Assembly: GCA_023014335.1 (NCBI GenBank)
Contig: JAECYW010000017.1
Span: 744,001-808,000 of the forward strand
Direction of reading: 5' to 3'
From: Galerina marginata
Taxonomy: Eukaryota; Basidiomycota; Agaricomycetes; Agaricales; Galerinaceae
Length of the DNA stretch: 64,000 bases
The position numbers were made by a program, and so were the translations under genes. The notes under the pieces were generated by a model that was given only the letters and a program-made list of their open reading frames with translations, had not been told where the DNA came from and made no database searches. Below, piece after piece: positions 10,204 through 21,299 of this stretch. Within the stretch, counting starts at the first letter, position 1, and each line of letters opens with the position of its first letter.

Positions 10204-12401
10204 TCACCACCTACGCGACGATGGAGACGGGGTTTGAGTCAGTTTTTTGCTGTTAGCTGCAGCCGCCTCTGCGTCCTTGACAGCCTGTTCGGCTTCACTC
10301 TTCCTCTCCTGGATCTCCTTCATTTGCTTCTCCAGCTTGTCCTTCATGTTTACATTCGAATTGTTGAATTTCATGGTCCTGTGCTGACTCGGTCCGCCCA
10401 TAGAACCCGTCTCAGGAGTCTGCACACTAACGACTGGGCCTGTCGCCGACAACCCGCGGTGGAAAGTGGACGGTAGTACACGTCCTTCAGGATGTTGGAA
10501 GGCGCATTGTGCACGGGTGCAAGCGGCGCCAAATCTACAGGGTGTACCGAATTGAGTTTGGGTCTGACGAGGAGGATGACTGTATGTGCATCCTGGACGA
10601 GTACAAGCAGCTCCAAACCGACATGTGACGGCGGCGTGGTGTGTCTGAGGAGCGGGTACGGTAGCTTTAGGAACGGCATGTTCAGCTACAACGAAAAAAA
10701 ACTTCAGTATCGAAGAGAAAGGGTAAAGAAGGGTCAAATACAAACCTTGAGGATTAAGAACGGCGGGGCTAACATGGGCCTTTATACAATCTTATCTCTA
10801 CAATTCTTCCCCTTTTCACAAGCTTCATTGCTGAGGACTACTCCACTCTCAGCGGTAGCTACCGGAGACGGATGAGAATATCGACAATGTGCATTGGTGC
10901 ATTTCAGGCCAAATTTGCATAGCGTAGGAGACTGAGGACGTTCGGGTATGACGTAAGTTGGTAGGGTATTTGTAGGAGGCGCTGCAGCGCGGGCAGTGGC
11001 TGATAGTGCAGACGTTGATGGTGATGGGCTGATCGGCGTAGGCGCAATAACTGGCGGAGAGGATTGAGCAGCAGGTACCTCGTTCACAGAAGCGCCCGGG
11101 GTTTTGCCAGCACCGGTCGGACGTTCAGAGCCTCCTGGTGTAGAGCCTCTTCCTCTCCCTGTTCCTCGAACACCTCTCACGCCACCATGACCTCGCCCTA
11201 CACCGTTCATGGGGCCATTTCCCCCAGGCTGCTGTTGCGGAAAACCGTTGTTCATGTTGTTCTGAAACATACCCATATCTCCTGGCATAATGCCTTGCAT
11301 TGGAAATCCCTGCCCACCAAACTGCCCAGTCGCGGGATTTATAATACCCATGGTCGAGGCCATTTGCGCCATGAGGGCCATCTGGTTCATCATCATCTCC
11401 TGCAGCATAAGAGGGTTTGCCATATTGGCAGCCATTGCGCTCATGTCCATGCCCATTCCAGGGAAACCAGGAGGCATCATCATATTTGGATCTGGGGAAT
11501 TACCCACAATGTTGTCGATCCTAGCTTGTATGTCGTCCCGTTGAAAATTCTTGGGTCCACGTCCTGCCGGACCCCCAACACGATCCAACAAACTGCGACT
11601 ATTAGGGTAGGGGTTGTTGCCATTCAAGCCGTCACGATGCATGGCTCGCGGACCTGTTGGAAGGTCGGTTCGCCTTGATTTGTTGGGGTGATTGGGAGAA
11701 GGCGATGCTGCGCGTTTTTGACTTGGATTAGGTGGAAGTGCCTGCGAAAGTGCGTGCTGGTATATGGCGTTCCGGGGAACCGGAGCTCTTGACGGGTCAC
11801 CTGCGAGATGAGCAGGAACATCTCGCGTTTGGGTGGAGTCAACGGGTGGCTCAGACTTCGTCGGGGGAGATTGGGGTGTAACGTCGGGTTCAGATTCACC
11901 TTTTGCTGCCTCTTCGAAGAGCCAGTCAGTGAAATTAGGATCTGAAAAGAGGAGTCAGTGCAATAGAACGAACAAAGGAGAGCAAAGACGCACTAAAATC
12001 CGTTCCAATTACTAAGTGATGCTCAAAGTCAGTATAATGATTTATGAAAACTGGTTATAAGGGCATACAATCTTCAAGTTCACTGGTAATCTGGGCTAGA
12101 GTTACATTGTTAGCGAGTTGGGTATGGAAACATATTAGCCTTGGCGTACCAGACGTCTTGTTGTTGATAACCATAATAGTGATGTACTCCGCCATGACAG
12201 GATCTATAAAACATATGAGAAAGCATACTCTATTCACAGCAGGAAAAAGTGTACCAGCATCAGGACTGTATCCTCGCTTCGTGAGTTCATCCTGGATGGA
12301 TTGCTATACAAAAAAGTCAACAACAGCGGCCAATATCAAGAAGTTTGCCATACCTGAAGAGCAATTGCACGTTCCGTGCCAATAGTAAGACCGAAAGGCA
12401 T
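10204..12401 (-). CDS. NAB2: Nab2/ZC3H14-like poly(A)-RNA-binding CCCH zinc-finger protein
   Basis: Proposed exons (5' to 3' on the minus strand) are 12354-12401, 12255-12303, 12150-12203, 12069-12095, 11994-12011, 10746-11941 and 10204-10685. The N-terminus (MPFGLTIGTERAIALQ.. SPDADPVMAEYITIMVINN.. LEDLVIGTDFNPNFTDWLFEE) matches the PWI-like fold of Nab2, which contacts the mRNA-export machinery. The centre is rich in Met, Gly and Gln, with RG motifs (GRGHGGVRGVRGTGRGRG). Four Cx5Cx4Cx3H fingers are visible: CKFGLKCTNAHCRYSH, CEKGKNCRDKDCIKAH (only after allowing one missing base), CRFGAACTRPGCTYSH and CRFGAACTRAQCAFQH. A short coiled coil ends the protein. Summed exons are 1874 nt, one short of a multiple of three, matching a single lost base near 10797. 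The family limits poly(A) tails and couples polyadenylation to export. Confidence 0.85.
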
Positions 12402-15400
12402 AATCTGGGCGTCTAAAGGAGAGTTGGAACCACGACGACGACTCAGACGACGATGATGAATACAGCTTCAAGCTCCGCTCCACCAGAGCGCAGCCAAACA
12501 TGCACCACTATCTGACTCAGCTAATCCTAAAAAGGCAATCCTCGCCTGTCCTGACTCCTGAAGTCTGAAGACATATTTCAAGTTGTAGTACCAACCTCTT
12601 GCGGCTTGCCAACCTCGAAGGCGTCTTATTCGAGCATTAGTTGGCCGGTCAAAAATCTTTCCCCAGCTGAGAGCTTAATCCCCTCATAGAGCATACATGT
12701 CTCTTACTGGACCGCTCATTTTCCATTGCAACTTGAACTCCGTTGATCAATCGTTGATACGACCAAATTAATACTTAACTTAAATTACCTTGGCCGCTCT
12801 GCCTGTGTTGCGCATTGTCAAATACCTCAGGAAACAAAGCGCCGTCCAACATTTGGCTTAGAAAAACTTACTATCTAATACCCATTGGCACTTTTTCCAT
12901 AAATATATTTTAGTTAGAGTATTTTTTTAGATTTCACTGCGATATCCTGGACTTCAGACCTACTTACCTGTATTTTTGCAATGCGTCGACTCAGGCGGCC
13001 AATACTCGTTGGCGAGTATATATAAAAGAGGAGTCCACTGAAAGTCTGCTGAACATTTACATCAAATTTTAATGGTGGGATAGTTAAATAAACGGCATTT
13101 TCACTCATGGTGGCCGGCGCCCAAATAGCAGCTCGAAGCGTCAGTCTTAGCGTCTGGTTGTCCTTGCCAATGCACGACCTATGTAAATTTATTTAAGTAC
13201 TCAGTGTTATAATAATGTAGAGAAAGGCTTAAACAAAATTATTATTCTGCAACGTCTCCCTTCAGGAAATTCCAATAATGAACCACTGAACCACTGATGC
13301 AGCTGACGCCCCCGAAACTCATGAAAACTGAAGAGTTAGTCAAACGATTGCGTGGATGTCGAATGCGCTCCCACGCGCTGCCAATTACACCAACTGCTTC
13401 GTTATCATTGCCAAATGGGTAAGCACTGACTGAGGGGTACTCCTAAGCTGTTCAGTTAATTGATGTCAGAACGGAATCGTTCGATAATTCCGGGATTTGA
13501 ATGTACATAGGTGTAAGGTGAATTAATTTGTTGAACAACAATTGGATTCCTCTGAGTTTATGGTTCTCGTCAGCGTCTAGAATCCACAGTTGAATGCCTT
13601 TTTCAAAGTTCGATTTGATTATGCTCTTTTCCTTCAGGGGCTTTTAACCAGTTGGTTACATCGCCTCGATTTTCGCTTTGGGGTGGATGTGTGGCGCAGG
13701 GTCTGACAGAAAGCGCGAAGCCACCGCTGATGCGCCGAAGTAGTCATACTTATGGTATCAATCCCCGAGCCAACCATCAGTGGCAGTTCAAGACTTCTGT
13801 ATAGCCTTTGTGGAGAACGTTGTTCAAAGTCAACAGAAACGAGACAACCTCGCACAAGTCTTATTGAATCATTAACTGTAAGTACACGAAACCTGCTGTT
13901 GCCGGGGTCACGGTCTGCTAGTGGTTTTAAGCTTTCCCGTCACTTTAAGCGCCCAATCGGACATGATCGATCTTTCTGGTCGATTATGATCTGATCGGCT
14001 GGGAAATGAGGCAAGAAACTATTTGCAAGCCCTTTCATTTTGGACACTCATTGCCTCGTCGTCACAACTGCACCAACAGAACTTCTCTAGTGTATCTAGC
14101 CCCCAACAACTGGATGGACAGGATCATGATATGGTTTTTTTTAAATGGATGAATCATATCAACGCACAATCCACCTTTCTTTCCACATAAACACCATTCT
14201 CACCCGCAGTGTCTCTGGAGAGAGTGTACCGGCTTTGTCCACAGTACTTTCACCTAACAAAAGACCGCCGGCGGGACCTCAACCACTCACCTTAATAGTC
14301 AATACACTACGTGTATGATTGGCTTGAATTAATCCATGATGCATGAGGCATCACTAGACATTGAACTGTCACTGTACACAGACAAACCACAGGAGAACTC
14401 GGTAATTCACGGTTCCTCGACTTCGAGGTCCTCATTCACATGACCCGCCTCATTCCCTAAGCTCGTTGTAAATAGAATGGTACGATTTCTGCTTTGCCTC
14501 ACCTGCTCATTTCAAAGGGGTTTAAAAGCACCTGGGTCCTGTTCACTTCGGCCGAGTAAAATAGGCACTGGCATTGCAAGTTAGACGGTGGGAACGTGGT
14601 ACGGATAACGTGGGGGGTTCGCCATGAGTTTTTCTTGTGCACGGGCGGCGATTGACTTCAAAGTACGAAATGACAACTTTGTTCTAATGGAATAAGTAAA
14701 GCATGCCTGAGTTTGAGAGTCTCTGCAATCTCCGCTTTCATACAGTCAAATATCAACGAGACATAGTTCTTCAATTTAACATGAAGTCACGAATGACATT
14801 GTTGCAAGGCAGAAAGATGAGGGGGCAGTAGCGTCGTGCTGGCATTGCAACTGGCATCTGGATGTTTTAATGATCAGGATTTAGTCAGATGATAACTTCA
14901 ATATGACGCAGCCCCCGAGCCATTTGTATGATCAACGTTGAGATAGAGTAGGCAGGGCCGACAGCCGAAGCAGCTGCAGCACATTGACCTTAATTGAAGA
15001 GTTTGCACATAGGGACATCGCCGCTGGCCTTCAATATCCATCGAAATTACAGAATCAGGCAGTGTGTTCATCTTCTAGATTACCAGAAGAGTATAAATGC
15101 ATGGAGAATATCAATGATAATTGCCACGGACTGTTCGACGTTGACAAGAGATGGAATTCCGAGCCATGAACCAGCTAGCTTCCGATCTCCGAACTGAAAA
15201 ATCGTGCCAGTGAAGGGGATGTCTACGGCCAGCACATCAAAGGCGACCGTCGGTGGTGGGATCGAGCCTGGAAAAACGTGTTTATAGATGGTTCTGATTA
15301 GAAAGTTCTCTACTCGTTGGCGCTGATTCTGGCATCATGACAGATAAATTCCAGACGTAACGAAGCGTGGTGGACACGTTCAAGGGCTCGGGAGGGTGGA

Positions 15401-15902
15401 TGGACGTCCCTGACATTCTGACATATCTCCTCCAAGTCCGGCAGATAGTCTTTGACGTACCCCGGATCGACCGAGGGCATACGTTTGCCATTGAATGTCA
15501 GTCAAAATAAAGTCGCCTGAGACATGGACAATGAAGGTGTGAACTGGCCATTTTGCAACGACGAAAGGATGGTTGTAAATTGTTTTTATTCGTTAATGTA
15601 TTTGTGTATACAGACAGTACCATGAAACGACATATATGTACGTGAAAAATGCAAGTGTGTGTGGCCCATGAATAAGGATAAATGCTAATGAAACAACAAC
15701 CAATGCAATGCAGGATGACGAAAAAGTTCAATGTGTATGCAAAAAGATATAAGGTGGCAGAGAGACAAGAAAAAGAAAAATGTGGGTATGTGTTATATGC
15801 TACAAATGGACCAATGCAATGGAGATTAATGGGAATTGACTTGAGACAAGATGATAAAGAAAAGGAGCAAAGGAGTGACGAAGTTGCCGCAGAGTCCGGG
15901 TG
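12402..15902. other. Gene-poor region
   Basis: I found no exon chain or protein motif on either strand across this 3.5-kb stretch. The open frames are short and without codon bias I can recognise. The left part should contain the Nab2 promoter. Confidence 0.5.
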
Positions 15903-16926
15903 TCACCAACCAGATGGTACTGCGAAGGCAAACATCTTGGGTTTTAGCGGATGTGTTACATGAACGCCTTCCGTTAGCCCAAAATTAGGGGACGTGTCCA
16001 CACCACGGATTTTGGGATTCGTCTCCGGGCCACCAACAGGCGTCGCAGGGGAACCAGATGATGTGGGAGATGTCGTGTTCGAGAAGGTAGGTGAAGGGGT
16101 ATCGGGAGTGCTGGGATCGGGACCCCAGGGGACTTTGGTGGGCGTCCCCGGTACGCCAGGCGGCTTGACTGCTGATGGCGAATTGGGTTGTTTTTGACCG
16201 AAGCCCGGTACTGGGCTTGTGGTCTGCGATTTTTCGTCGAAAGGGGTGTTCGAAGTTGACGCCTCGGCTCTGGCGGCCCGCTTCGAAACGAAGGTAGTAG
16301 GATAGTTGGGGTACGTTCGTCGGTCTCTATCCTCTCGGAAGTCTTCCTTCACAGCCTTTTCGAAGTTGGAGAGGATCGGGTCATCCACCGTGAGCTCCCA
16401 GTCGAGATATGTGCACATCTCCCTCTCCATCTGGTTGACCTCGCGAAGTGTGAACATGCCCTGAGCAACGATACACCATGACTTGTTCGAATAGGTATCA
16501 TCACACATAACCTTCGACGAGATCATGTAGGCAGAGATGAACAGTCTGTGTCCAGACGACCCGCGAGCAGATGGGAAGCGTGCCTTTAGTCGTTGAAGCA
16601 GAACAAGAGCGGCGAAAGTCACGGCAGCATGCAACTTTGTCCGATGCAGAGCATAAGCGATGAAATACGGTAGCTTGGCTTGAGATTGGCTAGAAGCCTG
16701 CGGGTAATCGGGGCAGGCGAACAAATGCGTGATGAAGCGGGACGCGAGTTTTGCGAGGGGTTCCTGGCCATGGTAAGCATCGCTTTTTGAGACAGTGGGT
16801 GGTGCGGTCTTAGGAGATATAAAATAGATGAGGATTTACAAAAAAGTTCGAAAAAGATACAGAACTCACTGAGGGTACAGCGAAACTACGTCTCGGGGCT
16901 CCTGAGCCTGGATTATGGGTGGCCAT
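15903..16926 (-). CDS. Pcl/Pho80-type cyclin
   Basis: Two exons (16870-16926 and 15903-16808) sum to 963 nt, 320 aa. The start ATG at 16926 gives MATHNPGSGAPRRSFAVPS. The cyclin box spans roughly residues 35-140. Family-typical stretches are PLAKLASRFITHLF, LHAAVTFAALVLLQRLKARF, GHRLFISAYMISSKVMCDDT, YSNKSWCIVAQGMFTLREVN and MEREMCTYLDWELTV. This matches the Pcl1/Pcl2-like cyclins that activate Pho85-class kinases in G1 and nutrient signalling. The C-terminal 150 residues are a Pro/Ser/Thr-rich tail (STPDTPSPTFSNTTSPTSSG), a likely phosphodegron region. No break is seen. Confidence 0.85.
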
Positions 16927-19900
16927 TGATAGAGATCACGCGAAAAAACCTGGGACGGAATTGTCAGGATGGTCTCCGGCGTAGAAAGCGTGTGGTTATA
17001 AGGGAGTAGGGCAAGAATAACAGTGGCACGAGGAGGTGCCAGTTCCCCATGAAGCCTCGTGGCCAATCGAATCCTACGAAACGAAGCGAAAAAAACTTTT
17101 TGTCCCCGCTGTAACAGTTGTATCCTGATTAGGAAGCAACCCCTTCGTGCCACTGATCAATCGAATCAAATCCCCATTTGGACCACAACTCGTTGCATCC
17201 AAGCGACATGAAAATATTGCTTACCTATGTAGTTGTACAAGCTACGACTCGTTTTTGTGTGCTGGTTAGGCCCTGGAGGTGTTGTCTTCGGGTCCTAGCG
17301 AGGCAGAATTAGATAAAAGCAAGATAATAGACGATCGCCCTGGTGATTCGACCGTAAAATAAAGGAGGGGCGACCTTTGTATGTAGAGTGGGGGGGACAG
17401 GGGATTATAAGGATTTTAGAAAATGCGCAGTGGGCTTATATATGAGCCTTGCCGTTTTGACATTGTTGCCGATGAAATTGGAGTCGGGGCGCATTACACT
17501 GCACAGCCCCCAGAAATTTACCGGACGCGATGGAACCGCTTCCAAAACATTCCATGTTTTGCGAAGAATGACTCCCCTGTCGGAGACACACCCGCCACAC
17601 GACTCTCGCCTGCAAAATCCTTCCGCTCTGCGCAGATATAAACTACATGCGGTTCGGCTTCCTCTGGCTGCCGGTTAGCCTGTCCGAATAACACGTACGC
17701 ATCGCCCAACCTTTTTTCATACCCCCCGTCAAATGTGCCCCATTACATGTTATCTGTTTGACGCTAATTGAGGACAGATATAGTGTTCAGCTGTCCTTCA
17801 TATGAATACTTGGAACAAGCTCAGTGCTTTATGACTCAAAGCGAACCATCATCACACCATCTCTGCCGCGATATCTGCCGTCCAAATCAATGAAATCGAT
17901 TCCGCTCAAGCTTCAAACTTGGAGCTTGAAAAACTTGACGAAGCCGTGAAGTCGTTGCGTTCGCATGTCGTTCATAGGAAAGTTTGAATGAGGCAAATGT
18001 CAACAGGTGACTCGGACGATTCCCGGCCTGATTTTTCATTCACGGTACATCCTGCCTTTCTCTTGCTGCGTCAATGCACATTCATCTAGCTTGCAGCAGC
18101 ACACCCATACACACGGCATTGTTGCGGGCTGTACCACGCCGTGTACAGCAACAGGATGGGATGAGAATAGAGATAAGAAGTCTATAAGATATGTACTTGG
18201 TCCGTGGGATGCATCTCACTGATGAAATAGCGAGACCTGACAGTAGGTGTCTTCCATCGATTAAACGATCATTGACTCACTCTCACTATGTCAAGAGTTA
18301 GTCCGGATTTCCGTCTGCTCCTCTTCTGTGCCGTGGAACCGTGTCCGACCCTCTCCCGTTTCCCAAAGGCATATCAGAATTGACAACTTCTTGAAGAACG
18401 TCATTGAACCTATGCCTTCATATGCCATTGCCACCGGGAATACCAGTTCTCCTGAGGCGCTTTGCCCAGTAAGCAGTGCCAATCGTCATTCTCTGAAGAT
18501 CCCCAGGCCTTTTTCCAAACCCCTTGGCCCCAGACTTCACCGCCACTGAGTGCCCGAATTCGATCCGCTGCATCGAATGAGGCGAAGTCTTCCCCGGGAT
18601 CGGCCTCCTTGGCCTCCGGACGATGCCTCCCGGTCCACCCGGTCAAAGACTGTACTCTCTTGTCGACAACGGATGAGATCCGAGGATAGGTCAAGGTCCC
18701 TTCGAAACGTATAACAAATTACCATTTTGCATGAGTGCTCGCCGATAGGTGACAATTCAAGTTACATATCGGTAGTGCTATCTAACATCCACGTCTCATT
18801 CGATTCTATTAGACCCGACTTGGCCTGTGAGGCCTGTGAGGCCCGAGGAGGAGCTTTTTCTCAAAGCAAATGCCAAAATACGCTGCTCGGAACTGCTTCT
18901 TTGAATCGTGTCAGAATCTGTGAAATTTGGAAGTTAGGAGAGCCCAACACGGCAAACCTCAGACCCGGGTTAGGGTCAACAGCAGGTCAAACGCCTGCGC
19001 TCGCTCGGTGCATCTCAACTGCGTCATCGATCCCTCCCTCCTGCTCAGAGTCAAAGTTCAAAGTTTCGCCACATCTGTGATTGGACACGATAACAACCAA
19101 TGTTTTGAGTTTGCGTCGACGAGGGATTTCCGATATGACGCTTGACATACTGATGGCTCCTTTCGGGTACGCACGTTCAAGCTCACAAAGCCGAGATACT
19201 TCCTTATTTCATCTGTTTACGTATTCACTATACTCGAGTATGTTCAACCACAAACCTTTCATTTAAATTGACACACCTCTTGCAGGCATTACCACCTGTG
19301 AGGCAGATTAGTCCAAGCTCGTGTACTCAGGATCTTGCGTCTGCAGCCTCAATCAATTTCAATGTTGTCTTACATGCCCTTGATATCTCCTTCATGTTGG
19401 GCTATGTTGAGTTATCCAATGTTCCACCGTAGCTTGTGTACCCAGGTTGAAAATAACCATCGTTTGAGAGCGTTTGAGTCATCGCCTTCAATCATTGATA
19501 TACTGCCTAATTATTAATAGGTAAGGCCAAGATATCTCACGGAGCCCCAATGTGCGCATATGGTTTCTATTTTTCAAACAACTCCGGCGCTGCATCTGGT
19601 GGCATTCCACCATTATTCTCATAACCGAATATAACGTCGATATGTCATTTTCTGATGAAGGAATTATTTTTTAACTGACGCGCTCATGTGTAGAATATAT
19701 CTGTGATTCCACCTTCTGGCGGGGGACCCACCTGCTAGCGCTCTGAATCATGCCTTATGCTGCATATGGATGTCCACTTGTTAAGTGCGACACTTCCCTC
19801 CTTCTCCAGACTCCAGTAGCCCCCGAGTTTGATGCTGTCCTTTCCCTGCTGCAATTCACGTTTTTGACTGGCCGATGTTCTCCGAGTTGGATCCGTGACC

Positions 19901-20373
19901 CTAAAATAGGCAGCCTTCGTTTCAGTTCTTAAAATGAGCACCGACATCGAGTAGACCGTAGCGTGCTTGAGATAGTCAGTGCTAAGCAGCAACAGCATGG
20001 CAAGGCCTCAACGAGGCGGAGGCCCATCGTTTCCGTATCAATATTGATCGCGGTTTACATTAGGCGCTCAAGAGGAACGCCACATAAAGACATGCCGGAT
20101 GAAGAAATATGAACAGCCGCCCTCCATTGGTGGAGTTTTCTGATGCGCTGTATTGAAATTTTAATTCAAGTGATACTCGATAAACAGCCGGAATGACTCT
20201 AAGGTGTCTTACCCTGCGATGAGTACGGCCTGATTATTGATAGCGATCATTCATAGTTGTCCGATGCGCCGGCGCTCGCCGCTGTATCTTGCAATTTTTG
20301 TCTAGTGTTCAGGACGAATACATTGTATTGTGCAGTTGGTACATATAGTTTGAAGGAGTGGACTTCGTGTGAG
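16927..20373. other. Gene-poor region
   Basis: This region holds the cyclin upstream region at its left end and the second copy of the 46-bp repeat (18031-18076). Minus-strand ORFs near 18410-18694 and plus-strand ORFs near 17388-17678 have no recognisable motif and no convincing splice partners. Confidence 0.45.
18031..18076 (+). repeat. 46-bp dispersed repeat, copy 2
   Basis: This is the same orientation and 44 of 46 identical bases as 5413-5458. It sits in non-coding DNA. Confidence 0.75.
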
Positions 20374-21292
20374 CTATTCCTCGATAAAGCTCTTATAAAT
20401 GACCCAAGCATCGATATATTCCTCGCCTTGGCCGTCCTTCGTCCTCAGACGGCCCTGCCCGAGGTATACGTCCCGCTTTCGTGAAGCCCAGGTTCTCCCA
20501 CAGTCTACATGGAACGCGAGATGGTAAGGGGTTCGTAACATATATAGGTCGAACAAATGAGCCATACCTGACTGAAGCGAGGTTATTTACATACACAAGG
20601 TTAAAAACACTTGCTTGATACCCCAGGCGTGGTCCATAATGGATGTACGATTTCGCAAGCAAAGTACCCATAGCCCTTTCCACGATGTACGGGCGGTACA
20701 ACGAAGCCTGCATTACAGATCTATCCATATAGTTTAGCGGTTGAATGGTTATTAACATGAGAAGCGTTCCCGAGTTCAAAACGCGTCGGCGCAAATACCC
20801 ACATGAGACGAGCGTCCAGGGTAGTTGGGTTTAATCTCGAGATATCATCAAATTGTAATCTGGCTGTACAACGCATAATCGTCACTTACATAGTAGTACC
20901 CCGCAATACATTCCTCCCACGATCTTTCACCCCTTGCCGTCTGTATGTCCAGCGGTGCTGGATCCCCTACGACTGCGAGCGTCGTGGCTGTTCTCGGTGA
21001 TGATAGACCGACGATGCCGACAAAAACATCAGCTGCGAAAAAGTAGGCTTCGAACGTCATTTGTGACATCTCTCCTTCCTGTGGATATGTCAACCCATCC
21101 TCTACTTCCTTGGAGAATATGACGCCGAGGTATTCGAGAAAACCGGACAGGGCGCGTGCGCTCGCGAGAGTCAAATGATGGACGGAGATGTACCGATTGG
21201 TCTCCAGGTTCCTCATCTTTAGAAGGGGTCCAGACAGTAGATGGGAGAGGCGCAGCACCGATGGCGCGTTTTATCTCTCCGTATGCTGACAT
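20374..21292 (-). pseudogene. GNAT-family N-acetyltransferase, frameshifted
   Basis: Fragments in order give a fungal GNAT protein. They are MSAYGEIKRAIGAAPLPSTV (start at 21292), LRNLETNRYISVHHLTLASA-type text, GLTYPQEGEMSQMTFEAYFF, IKPNYPGRSSH (after an intron), ICNAGFVVPPVHRGKGYG, LGYQASVFNLVYVNN, RLWENLGFTKAGRIPRAG and GRLRTKDGQGEEYIDAWVIY, ending FIEE. The V.P..RGKGYG stretch is the acetyl-CoA pyrophosphate loop of GNAT enzymes. The layout resembles fungal acetyltransferases related to Mpr1, but I cannot assign a substrate. At least three frame changes not explained by introns are needed, near 21215, 20680 and 20458. The last lies inside a GGG run. The gene is either decayed or affected by consensus indels; its position in a gene-poor stretch fits decay. 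Confidence 0.7.
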
Positions 21293-21299
21293 CTTATCG

